Assembly: GCA_900239685.1 (NCBI GenBank)
Contig: OENT01000680.1
Coordinates: 1-64,000, forward strand
Source of the DNA: Rotaria macrura
Lineage: Eukaryota > Rotifera > Eurotatoria > Philodinida > Philodinidae
Direction: 5' to 3'
Length of the DNA stretch: 64,000 nt
The position numbers and the translations under genes are program-made. The notes beneath the pieces are model-generated. The model saw only the letters and a program-made list of their open reading frames with translations, did not search any database and had not been told where the DNA came from. Every line of letters begins with the position of its first letter. Within the stretch, counting starts at the first letter, position 1. Shown here one piece after another: positions 12,273-24,391 of the stretch.

Positions 12273-13624
12273 TCAATATCTTTTATTTGACTTAACTCTA
12301 TTATTTTCAACACTAGTAGAATTACTCGTTTGATCAGATGATGGTAATGTTTCTATTGATTGTGCCTGATTAGACGAAGAAGTTTTTTTCGAATAGGTTT
12401 CCTCAGGAGATGTACTACACGATTTGTGTAAATATTTTTTCTTTCGTCGATGAAATCGATGTTTATGTGTGAATGAATGAAGAGTTTTTTCGGCAATAAT
12501 CCTTTTTCTTTCCGAACCGTTACTTCTTGTTCGCACTAAATGTCTAATGGTTGGTAAACGTTGTTCATTATGTGTTTTAATTTCAGCTTTGCCATGAACT
12601 GTTCTAAGTTTATCTTGATCAGTTGTATTTTCATGATTAATACAAGCTGCTATTGTACCGAATTGTGATTCGATAGTAAATTGATTTCGATGAACACTGT
12701 TCTCTGTTGTTATGGATTTAAAATCAATCGATTTCAATAATTTATCGAGCATTTCCGATGAGATGTGAACTTTTAATTTCGGTGTGTTAGGATTTGCTTT
12801 CTGTTTTTCAACAAGTGCTTTAATAAAATGATCTGGCAATCGAATCATCAACATTGTATGTGAAGATTGAGATGAATTTTCGCTCGGACGAAAATCATTA
12901 TCATTACATTGAATATTTTTATCATGAGCAACAATACTGAAGAAAAAATAAACACCACTAATAATGAAATAAAACATAATGATAAATAGATTCTATATTA
13001 GTTTACGTTGGTGTCAAATGCTCATTTACATATGAGATAAGAATTCGACCGAGCAGATTTTCATCTTTCGATGAATTAGATTCGCAGCACAGTTGTTGAT
13101 TTGAATTATAATTATTTTGATTTTGTCCTTTGGTTCTATCATTTGTTTGTCTTCGACATTGTCGTGTTGAGGACAAATGCTTACATCGATCAAACGGAAG
13201 TAGTTTGTGACTTTGGTGAGCAATATTTAAAGTCTATTATACAAAAAAAGTATTTTTGTTTTCTTTCTATTAATGAATCTAATTCTTTTGTTTTTACTTT
13301 TTTTAAATTGAGCTTTTGTTGTGAAGACAATGGTACGGAATTTCTTCGATGTCTACTTTCAATACTCGTTGACGGACTTGGACTTGTTATTGAACTATGA
13401 CTAAAATCTTCGTTTGAATATCGTTGATTACTTTTATCATCTTGTTCAATCGATGATCCTTTTCTCAAATGTGAGTAATTCAACGAACTCATTTGCATGA
13501 GATGAACTTTAGCTCGATAATAAGCGCATTCACTTGATTTAAGTTCAATAAATTTTTCTAGAACCATCAATCGATTGAGTAATTCTTTATTTTTATTTAA
13601 TGATGTAACTATTTTGGTTGTCAT
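12273..13624 (-). CDS. Uncharacterised 405-aa basic protein
   Basis: I do not recognise this protein. Three exons: 13298-13624 (ATG at 13624), 13007-13233, 12273-12936. The introns are 64 and 70 nt; the second ends in a strong TTTTTTCTTCAG acceptor. Phases fit and the sum divides by three. The N-terminus has a short helical leucine-rich stretch (about residues 8-28), followed by Ser/Pro-rich and Gln/Asn-rich sequence. The middle has a hydrophobic block, MLMIRLPDHFIKAL, with an Ile/Leu-rich region after it. The C-terminus is strongly basic (HRFHRRKKKYLH), which may be a nuclear signal, then Ser/Thr-rich. The last exon also reads as a separate ORF from an ATG at 12977 with an apparent signal peptide. 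I think that is intron sequence, because the upstream exon is open to within 30 nt and splices in frame. Confidence 0.55.
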
Positions 13625-13814
13625 GTTTAACCGATTAATATTGTACTAGAATGAACCGATAAACTTAAAAACATTTCCCGCAATCTGACTAGTTGATCGC
13701 ATGCAAACAAATCTTTTCTCTTATAATTAGTTCAATTTATTGGCAAAGAAAATAAACGAGAGCGAGAGCAAGAGAGAGTAAGAGAGACAGAGCAAGAGAC
13801 AAATAAAAAGATAT

Positions 13815-14189
13815 TTATCGCCGACCAGCCCACGCATTAAAACGTCGTTTGCCTATTAAACTTCGTTTTCCAGCCCACGCATTAAAACGACGTTTTGCTA
13901 GTTCATGTTCATCATCTTCATCTGAATTATTATTCGTCATTGAATCATCATCATGATACGTTGAAAAGAATCTATTTCTTGCAGATCCCTTGGATCGTTC
14001 GACAATCGATTGATGTTCGCCATCATTTTCTTTGCCCGGTAATTGATATGAATGAGTAACACTTAACTAGAGAAGTGAAATTTAAAAAATATATATATAT
14101 GTATAGAAAAAATCATGTATATGTGGATTGATATTAACCATAAGTAAAATGCAGCTGAGAATACCAGTAAGAAGGACAATTGTGTTCAT
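13815..14189 (-). CDS. Kinin-like (FxxW-amide) neuropeptide precursor
   Basis: Two exons, 14139-14189 and 13815-14066, joined in phase 0; 100 aa. Residues 1 to about 24 form a signal peptide (MNTIVLLTGILSCILLM, then LSVTHSYQ). An acidic, Asn-rich spacer follows (DDDSMTNNN, SDEDDEHE). The C-terminus is KR-RFNAWAG-KR-SLIG-KR-RFNAWAG-RR-stop. The two peptide copies are identical (codons 13869-13889 and 13824-13844), each bounded by dibasic sites and ending in the Gly that becomes a C-terminal amide. Processing should give RFNAWA-amide, or FNAWA-amide if cut after KRR. The F-x-x-W-small-amide core is the signature of leucokinins (FxxWG-amide; molluscan lymnokinin ends FHSWS-amide), which act through a rhodopsin-class GPCR on muscle and osmoregulatory tissue. 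Calling it a kinin is inference from this short motif; a separate W-amide family is possible. Confidence 0.8.
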
Positions 14190-15319
14190 GTCTGTTGGTT
14201 TTTGAATGTAAAAGAGTTATCTAAAGAGATACACATGTGAATGATTTTTCCTTTTTTCCCCTATTATATATAATTATTGTCGCGCAACATCAAAAAATTA
14301 AATCAGTACAAATACTATTTCTTATACAAAAAAATGTAAATGTGCAATCACATAGATAGAAGCATGGATAAAATAAAGCAAATAAAAAGATGCTAGTCTC
14401 ACACATACTGTCTCTCTATATATAAGCATATACATATATATATATGTATGTGTTTATATTCATACATATATAAAATAACCTCCTTCCGGAGACGCTCCTT
14501 ACCTACCAGTTGTTCTTGAACGATTGTTGAGTGTAGTGGAATACGCAAGAATTGTTCTTCTGTCGAGACTGTTTTATTGTTCAAAAAAATGCGAAGTGAT
14601 ACAAGTATTAATATTTCCTAACATTTTCTTAATAAATAATGTCTCTCACATACATTTTCTCTCTCTCTCTCTCTTTTGCTTTCTCCCTCTGTCTCTATCA
14701 CACTCTTTCTCCCTACTGCCCACTTATTTCTTTTTTTTTCTCAATGATTTTCTTTAACGAAACATACTATACCTTGTTGTTTCTTTTCACTCCGACAAGG
14801 TATAACGAGTTTATTTTGACTCACGTATGCATATTACTAATCAAACCGACAATATGTGTGAATTATAAACGATCGAATGTTCGAATAAGAACAACAAATG
14901 GAGTTCATCAATTGCGGATACAAATACAGAAGAAAATCATCATTCATGTATAAATTATTCAATGATTCTAGAATAACGAATGAGAGTGTTGCTTGTTCAT
15001 TAGTAAATATTTCATTCTTATGCATCATTCTCGTCATCCAATAACGAGCCGATCAAAGTATTGAACAATGTCGCTCACGCAATTAGTGGTTTCATATAAG
15101 AGAAACATCATGAAGAAGATTTTGCTCACATAAAAAGAAAACAAAAGAAATAATGCATTGAAAACTAAACATGATTGAATGTTTATCTAGTTGACTTGAT
15201 TGATCATAAAATAAAGATACAGTGCACAATGAAATTTTACTTTTTTGAACAAAAAAGAAAGAAGAATACATGAGAAATTCTTTCGTTACATGTTTTTAGA
15301 AAGTTTATAAATGAAATGA
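14190..15319. other. Intergenic, upstream of the neuropeptide gene
   Basis: About 1.1 kb with no supported gene. It holds TA-rich simple repeats (about 14400-14475), a CT-rich tract (about 14657-14712) and several A/T runs. It should contain the promoter of the minus-strand neuropeptide gene and the 3' UTR of the CARD gene. Confidence 0.5.
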
Positions 15320-17279
15320 TCAAGTAGCTCCAGGCTTTGTACCGAATTGAACTGATATAGGTTTTAATGTTTGTCGAGTTTTAGGTTTTTCACGTGAAGT
15401 AACTGCAACTGAAGATGGTACTGGACGCCATTGTGGTTTAGTAGATTTGGCATTTGTTTGTTCAGGAGTTGATCTCGATTTAAGACGTTCGATTTCATCT
15501 TTTAAATCTTGATTCAATCGAACAAGTTCATCGATTTTAATGTCACGTATTCGAATTTCATGAGCGTGATCATGATCTAATTTTGATTGTAAAACATCTT
15601 TTGTACATATTTGAGATAACTCTGCCACCTGATTTATACCATATAAATGTACTAATAAATCATGAAATGGTTTATTTTTTCGATCATCTATTGGTAAATA
15701 GCGACTTGTATAGAGTGAATCATACAATTGTTCTTTGAGTTTTTCAGTGCCTAAATAAAAAATATTCATATTGACATAGAACGTTTTCTAGGTTTAACCC
15801 TTGTTCTCTCTACGTACCGATGCCTCTCATTCGAAGAGATTCTATTTCTGTTGTATATCGTCGAAGTTTATTTTGTAATTGTTCTACCGAATCATATTGT
15901 GTACCAGTTTGTAAGATACTGAGTTGCAACATATTATCTATTATAGAAAAAGGTTGACTTTCTTTCATTTGACAAAGAAGTGTTTTATTTATTTGTAAGT
16001 ACATACCAAGAGAGCAAAGCCAATCGGTAAGTATTGCCATTTTATCGTTCATTTTGAATATACTTCGATTGTTTGCATCGACCTAAAAAAGAAGCAATAC
16101 AATGAAACATGTTCGTTTAGAAAATTCAGACATTATTATTACCATTTTACTTTGACTCAACCATTTGTTTTCAAAATCAGATTGAAGTCGACCAAGTTCA
16201 TTACGAAGTTCATGTACTTCTTCTTCCTAAAAGATTCAATTAGTGTAGAGTTTTTGTTGAATTTCGTTTGAAATAATCCAAAAAAAAAATTGATGTACTT
16301 TTCGTTGTCGATTAAGTTGTTCTTGTCGAAGTGAATCATGTAAATTAACAACAGTACGCTTTTCACTATTACCAAAAGAAAAAAAAAACGAACAATTTAA
16401 TTTTTATTCAAAAATTTATATGAAACAAGTTAAACTCATGTACTCTTCAATTGTTTCGATTAATTTCTGTTGAGTTTCATAATGTTGTCTTTTGAGATTT
16501 ATTACTTCCACTGATTTAGATTGATTTTGTGATTTCCATGTGTCATTTAAATGAGCTTTTAATAACTAAAAGTAGGTATCGATTTGTCAAAGAAAAAAGA
16601 TTTCGATCAAGGCTTTCGCTTTTCTTCTGTTTTTTATTTCGTATTACTTGTGTTTGAAGATATGTTTTAAGTTTATCACGTGTATCAGAACGTAATTTAT
16701 CAATGCCAGGACATTTTCTCAACAGATCATCATCAATCACGACTCGTTCCGATGCATCTGCAAATAGTTCAGATGACTTTTTATCTAAATCAAAAACAAA
16801 ATGACAATTATAATACTATTCTTCTGTTTTCTCGAAAACTATATATGCCAAAACAAGATAGAAATTAATGAATGAATTTTATCGATTTAATTTTCAATTA
16901 TAATGATGAGAAGAAACTAGAGAGTCGATTAGAAATTTACCTTCACTTTCAAGTAGTTCACCTAAAAATGGTTGACCGTTTGAAATTAGACCTTCAGCTA
17001 GTTTCGTAAAAGCAGCATCACCATTATCCATAACACTTATGAGAAATTTTCTATTTCTTTCAAGTGGTGACGATAATGTCTATTTATAATTTGTATTAAA
17101 TTAATAAATAAATGTATTAAAAGACAACGTACGCAACATACTTTAAGGTCATCAATGATAAAATCAGGAAGAACTTTTTTTTCTTTAAACCATTGAAGAA
17201 AATTATCAGTTATAATAAGATTATTTTCAAGTAAATGACGATATCGCTCTAATATGTCATGCTTTTTCGAATTAACCAT
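15320..17279 (-). CDS. CARD and coiled-coil protein
   Basis: Eight exons: 17142-17279, 16941-17079, 16648-16784, 16444-16565, 16299-16365, 16143-16226, 15818-16082, 15320-15750; 460 aa. Residues 1-92 (exons 1-2) have the six-helix CARD pattern: ILERYRHLLENNL, then FLQWFKEKKVLPDFIIDDL, then RNRKFLISVMDNGDAAFTKL and GQPFLGELLES. CARDs are death-fold homotypic interaction domains used in apoptosome and inflammatory scaffolds. Residues about 140-230 and 365-412 are rich in charged heptads (for example VEVINLKRQHYETQQKLIET and ELVRLNQDLKDEIERLKSR) and are probably coiled coil. The C-terminal 45 residues are basic and Pro/Thr-rich. The layout recalls the CARD-CC scaffolds (CARD9/10/11), but the CARD looks closer to caspase or RAIDD adaptors and no MAGUK part is present. 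The partner is unknown. Confidence 0.7.
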
Positions 17280-18906
17280 GTTATATATAATAATTGATTA
17301 CCGATATCTATATATGCGTTTGTCTAATTTCTCAAGCTCAAATTCAATAAAATGAAAAAAATAAAATAAAATTTCTATATTTTTCCCGGTTTGATTGTGT
17401 ATTACTTTAATTTTTTTCTTTTTCATCAATAACAAATAGTTCTCAATTTCTTTCTCTCGTCTTCTTCTTCTTCTTCTTCTTCTTTTAAAGTACTTTTTCA
17501 GACTATATACGAAGAGAACAGCAGTCATCCGGTGACAAGCATTTTTGATTTATTCAGTATAAATGCTAATAAAACAAAAATAACTCGTTTAAATGAAAAA
17601 GGAAACTGTTACGATTTTTATATTAGAAAGAACAACAACGAGAAAAAATAGAAAGACGAGAAAACAACGCTGATGAATGATAGAGTTTATAATGTCCGAT
17701 ATTTGATAGTTAAAATAAGGTGAATGACAGTATAGAATTATTTGGAATACATTATATCAAAGTCAGTGAGAAAAAGAAAACATATATATTCACATATTTC
17801 CGGTAGCGGCGCCGTCATCACCACCACCACCATTACCATTTCTCTCTTCTATCGGAACATGTTTAATAAGAAAATTTCCCGCGTATAACGTATAATTGCC
17901 TTACCTCATGATAAAATACGTGTCATAATAAGATATGAAACGCACAACAATCAAATGTGTTCATCAAATAAACTAATCGATAGGAATTCAAAGAAAGTCT
18001 TCTATTCTATTATTTGTGACTGTATGAAAATAAAAGAAAATAGATTATTCATATAATCAGCTTGAAGACATTCCAATATAGTATTAATTGTTCATTGTGT
18101 ATTTTAATTTTACATTTGATATTTTTGAATTATTTGCAGGCTATATGTTCCATTTTAATCGATTGCACTATTTTACATAACTATCTATTACCAAGGTGAC
18201 ATTCATAGAATTTTATTAATCATGATATGCACTGACGAGAACACGTAGGTTTCTACTTCTTTCTTCAACATCGGAAGTCAACTGTTAATTGAGTATGTCG
18301 TAACCTGTATAATGTTCTGAACGTATTTATCGAGTATTTCAGTTACTTACGTTTTAAATGATTTTCTCGTTAGTTTTTTAGTTTTACATTGCATAATCAA
18401 CAATACTGTTGGCTGTATGTTGGTTTAACTATGATCCAACTAATAAATCAAAGCATAGATTGGTAACAAAAAAAAACACACATTGTTACCTAAAATTTCA
18501 CTACTGACGTCATGTCCATGACGTGAATATTCAATTAAGAATGTATCGATTATGGTTAAATATTTGTATTGAAAGAAAGACTCTCAAATACATGTCCCGA
18601 AGCTTGTTTCAGATGGATTTCAATCCATTGTACTTATTTATCTTATTCAGACACATTGTATCAATTATTTATTCATACTATCGAAAGCTATAGCCTTCTT
18701 TTATAGAAACTCCTACTATTTTTCTTCCAAGATCATCTTCTATTTCGAACTGTTTTTCTTGCTAGCATTTACCTAGAAAACTTAGATTTTTTTCAAAATA
18801 TTTTCTAGTAGGTACACACAATCATAAAAGAGTAAATCATAGTTTTTAGTAAGGAAAATTCAGAATGTTTCTAAAAGAAGTATACGTAAAACTAAGAACT
18901 ATTTAA

Positions 18907-19436
18907 TCACATTCTTTCAATACATCGTGCATGCTTATATTTGAATAAAAGAAGCATTTTTCTAATTTTCGAAACCTTTATTTTTACACGCTTGACTGTA
19001 CGTTGATAAGGATCTAAACAGTTAGAAACATTACAACATGTATATTGTCCTATCCGAATTGGATATCGTATTGTAACGATGTAAATTTCTCTCAACATTC
19101 CTCAAACTTCACCCTGTGTCAATGTTTTGGAAACTAGATTTATAGTTATCTTGCAGTACTTCAAACATAAGCAGACTACTTTTGGTGAGTAGATATACTT
19201 GACAATTACCACATGATTGAACAAAATAAGATCACAATAAAAACGTACCGATCACTGGGACACAATCTTCTCTTGGACAACCTATTATAGCGTGAATGAA
19301 ATATTTGACGCATGATAGTTTGATGATTTATATTGGATATTTTACAAACATGGAAGAAAACATACGATAAAGTTCCATTACGACAGTGTATTACATAACA
19401 CAAACGATATTCGCTGTTTCGTGAATCATCGATCAT
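18907..19436 (-). pseudogene. Possible decayed coding fragments, unrecognised
   Basis: Two minus-strand open stretches (19206-19436 and 18907-19098) have a more protein-like, Cys-containing composition than the surrounding DNA. The first could end at a GTACGT donor after LCPSDR. The second contains IGQYTCCNVSNCLDPYQR. No join keeps an open frame without choosing a poor acceptor. This may be a gene relic or chance. Confidence 0.2.
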
Positions 19437-19700
19437 ATATTAATAATTTAGAATATGCTTTTCATACTGTCTTGATGAATATGAAAAGACACATGAACTA
19501 TTCAATCTTCTCATAGAATATTTTCTATGTGTATTTGAATACCATTGTGTTTTAGATGAATAATTTTTTCAAATAGCTATAACAAATTTACACATACGGC
19601 AACATTACATATTAGATGCTCAGATTTTACCGTCTTTCAAATTTAAGTATGAGTTCGATACAGAAAGCTCTGTCATGTTTTATGATGTTATGCTAGAGTG

Positions 19701-19825
19701 CTGCGGGATAGTCCCAAATCCCGTTTGTCCCGTCCCGTGGGACGGGAGAAACGGGATACGGACAATTCAAAAAATTTCGGGACTGAATAAACGGGATTCA
19801 GGACAATCAAAATTTTGTCCCGCAG
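19701..19825. mobile_element. Small GC-rich element with 8-bp inverted ends (MITE-like)
   Basis: A 125-bp island in AT-rich DNA starts with ctgcggga (19701-19708) and ends with its exact inverse tcccgcag (19818-19825). Inside is a perfect 9-bp hairpin, tcccgtccc / gggacggga, with a 2-nt loop (728-736 and 739-747 after 19000), plus repeated cgggat and cgggac motifs in direct orientation. It has no coding capacity. A miniature inverted-repeat transposon or a palindromic satellite unit are the likely explanations. Confidence 0.45.
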
Positions 19826-21283
19826 GTCTCTATGTTATCCTAAAAAACTAGTCAAGAATATCTAGATGACACTAGTCAATCAAATATTATCTATGCAAGA
19901 TTTCAGAATACAACAGAACTTTTTTTATTTCATATGATTCGAATCCGACAAAACAGCTTTATGAATGATTGATGATGCCGGTGACAATGTATACAAAAAC
20001 ATAAAATATGAATTTATTTTCATGCCATGGAACTGAAGAATGTCGTAGAGTAATCATTTGTTTGATTCTTCTTTCGCAAACAATGAAGTTAAACATAATA
20101 ATACCAAGATTTATTTTTAGAAAATAAGAAAATTCAAGTTTGTCTTCCAATTAAATAGAAAAAAGAACTTGACATTGAAAAAATATTAATAAAATATATT
20201 TAAAAAATAATCTAACACAATATATCTCGATTGAATTCTCTACATTCTTACTATTTGTATCATTCTAGAAAATAAAGAAAAATAGTTTATTTGAACAAAT
20301 CAATTAATTCTCATCGTTTCCTACCTGTAATTTTCAATTGAACTTCTATTTAAATAAATACTTGTATTGTTATGAGAGCAATCATCAATAGAAAATAATG
20401 ATTGAACCTAAAATATAAATCAAAATTCATCGTTATCTATTGTTTTTCTTCTTGATTTCAAATCAAAATATCTATTCAAACGAGAAACGATCGATTCTTA
20501 CCCAATGTGAAAATTTTTTTTTTCTTAAATTCTATTATTCCAATATTTGTATTTATATTTCAAAAATCCCATAAACATTTTCCAGATAGATTCGTCGCAT
20601 TAAATAAATATTGCACAACCAATAATTTTTAAGTCGAATTACTTCTTTTTCTTTTTTGTTACTCTAATTTTATCAATCTTTCTTACTCTCTCTAGAACGT
20701 TTTTGTTTGTTTGTGTTTTTTTTAAATTGTGATAATGTTAATATTGAAATTTGCAAAAACAAAAGAAATACGCAAGCGCTTTTTTTATGTATAGAATTTC
20801 AAATATTAGGAAAACAAAACGAAAACAAGTTAAATCATTTGTGGGATGCCATAAGGCAAAAATGTTGTTTGTTTTTTTTTTGAAATCTTTTGGTTGAAAA
20901 AGCACAAAGCACAAAACAGCAAAAACAGAGAAGTAATGACAAAAGACATAGACACGACAAAAATTAGGATGAATTGATTGTTCGACAAATTGTGCTTTTT
21001 TTTCATTATTATTATTTTCTTCGCCTTACTATATCAGTACTAATGTGTTGTTTTTTTTTCATGGGAAAATAATATCTTTGTCGAACATTTAACGAGAAAA
21101 ACAAAAAGAAAAAAAGAAAATGAAAACTTTTTTTTTCAAGATCGTATTTCGTTTTTATGTTTGTTTTCTGCATTAGGAATAAAGGAAAATAATTTCAAAG
21201 GTCCTGTTTTTTTTTCGCCCACTGTCTGTTTTTTTTTAATAAAGTTCACCTCTCACACGCATTGATGTATCTAGCAGCAAAAC

Positions 21284-24200
21284 TTAGTTCCAACTATAAT
21301 TGGACTGTTGCTGTGAATTGTAACCTTGATCTTGGTACCAATTACCACGAGGATTTTGTTGTGGACCACCTTTGTTCATGTTGTTTTGACCATCATTACC
21401 GTCACCACCCATCGAACCCCATGAGCCTGTATCAGGACGACCTCGTTTATTCATCATATTATCATTCATTTGATTCGAAGGTCGTTTCATGCCACCACCA
21501 CCGTGATGTCGATTTTGTTGCATCGGATTCATACCGAAACCACTATTATTCATACCCATTCGACCGTACTGAGGATTGTTATTATTATTTTGTGGTGGAC
21601 CATTGAACGCACCGAAATCATCTTATAGTAGAAAGATATTCAAATTTTTAATTTCGAAGGAAAAAAATTTTTACTTTGATTACTTGGACCATTATTATTG
21701 TATCCACCTTGATTATTCTTTAGAAACAAAACATAAAAGAATAATCTATGAAAACAATTTTCATCTTACGTATTGTGACGGCCCGTTGAAGCCTCCACGA
21801 AAATTATTATTATTATTATTATTATTGTTGTTATTAAATCCACCACGATTGTTTTGATTGAAATTTCCACCTCCACCACGATTACCTCCGCGAAATCCAC
21901 CGCCTCGATTGTTTCCGAATCCCCCTCGATCGCCGCCTGAGAAACCAGCACCTCGCTATAACAATGAAATTCTACTTGAGAAAAATAAATAATCATCAAA
22001 TGTTGTATCACTCACACCACGATGTGATGGTCCTCCACGCATTGGACCGCTGTCCATTGGAGTGTCACCAGCAAAAGCTCCGAATTTATTAGTATCTATT
22101 CAAGACATTAGAGAAAAGCTCTATGATTATAGAAATTGAAAACTTACTGAAAGTTTCATCTGGTTGATTCATTGATTGTCGTTGTGAACTCTTTCCAAAA
22201 CCACTCGACATCGGTCCACCTATAGGTCCTCCTTGTGGATGATCACCAAAACCGTCATTAGAATTAAAAGGTATATCAAATTTTTTTCGTTGCTCACGTT
22301 TTACTTGAGCTTGCTTGCGTTTGTCACTCAACGGCTTGGCTAAACTTATTTCCATTGTATTGCGACCAAGTGACTAAAAAGAACTTAAACGAATAAAAAA
22401 GAAACATACGTTCTTTCTTTATAGTTTACTTTTCCATTGAGAGCACGCATCGCATTTAGTGCATCTTCACGTTTATCAAAATGAACAAAGGCGTAATCCT
22501 ATAAAATAGAATAATATCAGAAGATTTCTTTTCTTTCATCCATTCATACATGCATATATAAATATATATTTATATATGTATATAACGTACTCGAACTTTT
22601 CGTACGCGTTCGATATTTCCATAAGGTAAAAATACATCTTTAACGTCACTTTCCGACACGTCGGATGTTAAATTTCGTACGTATAAAACTTTGACTTGTG
22701 ACATAGTATTATCATCAGGTTCTTCGTCTGGATCAGCCCAATCAACAGCAATATCACGATTAAATACCTGGATATAAATTTTCAATTACATTTGCTCATG
22801 GCTGTATTGTTAGCGACAAGCATGTAATAAAAGTAGTCACACTTATAGATGTGTCTTTAATGTGAATGTCTCACCCGTCATCTATCGTTCTCAATCGTCT
22901 TGTTAACCTAAGTTAGTAAGACGATTGAAAAAGATAAATGTGAAGTAGTGTTCAACGCAGCAAATCAATTGTTACAACTACTTTTATCAATACAAGCTCA
23001 TAGCCAAATGATTACAAAAAAATCCTTCTCCTATCCTATGTTTTTCCTTACTCGAACACGAGCATTTCCTAATTTTCTCTTTGCAACAGATGCATTCTTA
23101 TGTGTATCGAAATCGACAAAGCAAAATCCACGATTTTTTTTCTTATCTGCTTCATCAGCTGGTGTATAAATAATTACACTGGTAACACCCTCTACAAAAA
23201 TCAAAGTTTTCATGTAGACAACAAAGAACAACTTCCGCGAGATTGTCTTACCAACAACTTTTGCTAGTTCTTCTTGAATTTCTTCTTTGGATTTTGTTTT
23301 TGGTATATTACCAATAAATAGACGAAGATTAGCCACACTACCATTTGCTTTTAAAAGTTTACCTGGACGGATAGCAAAACCATTAAGCTGGAAAATAAAA
23401 TTATAGATAATAAATATGCTTAATTACAAACACAAGTATGAGAAAAAAATGATCGTCTTACTTTCTCACATGCTTTAACGGAATCACTTTGAGTACAATA
23501 CGTTACAAAACAATAGCCTTTATTAAAGCCGGACACGGGATCGATCATTAAACGTAAATCCCAGATTTTCCCAGCTTCTTCACATATTGGAATGAGTTCA
23601 TCTTCGAATACTTCACGTGGAATTTTACCAATAAATACCTTTTTAAACAATTGTATCGTTTTCATGTAAAAAGAAATAATATTGATATCAATTACATACC
23701 TCACTATTTGCAGCTGATCGATCGGGACCATCAGGTGGTGGACCACCATATTTACGTTGACCAGCTGTAATATCCATTTTATAGCCTGTTCGATCAAGAA
23801 TTCGCTAATAAACAAAGACACATATATTTAGCAATTTCCTTTTTGATTAAAATTTTTTACTTTAAGTTTGGCTTCGTCTGGACCAGGCTTATGTTTTCCA
23901 GAACTACTTTCATGAGAATCATCAACACTTTCTGTTGATTGTGTATTATTATTATTATTATTGGTAGATTTTTGTTCTTGTGGATGTTGAATTTTCCATT
24001 GTTTAATTAAATTGCAGAGGAAAGCACTTTTATTAACAACGCCAGTGAGATCAGCATTATTAAATTCAGTAAATAAAGAATCGATACTTGTTGCATCACT
24101 TGGAAATGAGCGTAATTGCTCACTTACACGACTATCAATATCAGATGAAACTAGTTTACCTATGTAAAAAAATGAAACATTTATGTCTTTCTTTTTATTC

Positions 24201-24391
24201 TGTTCATTTAGATGTATCAATTAAACATCAATTCAGTTCATACCATTTTCAATACATAAACGAATTTTTTGTACAATATTTTCATTAATTCCTTGATCTG
24301 TCCATAATTTATCATCTGTTGAAAGTTGTGAAGTTTCTAATTTCAATTGTTCTAATTGTTGTTGCTGCTGTTGATCTGAACTATCACTCAT
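21284..24391 (-). CDS. SYNCRIP: hnRNP Q/R (SYNCRIP)-like RNA-binding protein
   Basis: Thirteen exons: 24244-24391, 23861-24159, 23700-23804, 23462-23638, 23252-23387, 23052-23191, 22591-22767, 22430-22498, 22148-22373, 22016-22095, 21770-21955, 21675-21717, 21284-21621; 707 aa. The order matches SYNCRIP/HNRNPR: a helical N-terminal unit (residues 1 to about 130), the linker LDRTGYKMDITAGQRKYGGP, then RRM1 (about 185-260, RNP motifs VFIGKIP and KGYCFVTY), RRM2 (about 264-340, LRLFIGNIP and RGFCFVDF) and RRM3 (about 360-430, VLYVRNL and YAFVHF). The tail (430-707) is rich in RGG, Gly, Asn and Gln, with an Asn run encoded by AAT repeats. Family members bind mRNA in splicing, transport, stability and translation. 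Human paralogues are about 620-635 aa; the extra length is in the tail. SYNCRIP versus HNRNPR cannot be separated here and may be one ancestral gene. Confidence 0.9.

Larger units (their letters stand above)
17280..21283. other. 4-kb gene-poor interval
   Basis: No complete gene was found. It includes a (CTT)n run near 17460-17483, a CAC-rich patch near 17819-17840, a compact inverted-repeat element at 19701-19825 (listed separately), possible decayed coding fragments at 18907-19436, and from about 20.4 to 21.28 kb a very T-rich stretch that is probably the long 3' UTR of the hnRNP gene on the minus strand. Confidence 0.5.

Noticed and set aside
12937..12977. Start codon and signal peptide of a separate secreted protein
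   Set aside because: The upstream exon is open to 13007 and splices in phase to 12936 through a strong acceptor, so this segment is more likely intron. The alternative is stated in the gene entry.
14639..14953. Hydrophobic plus-strand ORFs with Leu/Ser/Phe runs
   Set aside because: They are generated by the CT-rich and T-rich simple sequence.
21262..21857. Plus-strand Tyr/His-rich and Leu-rich ORFs
   Set aside because: They are antisense shadows of the Gly/Asn-rich tail exons of the hnRNP gene.
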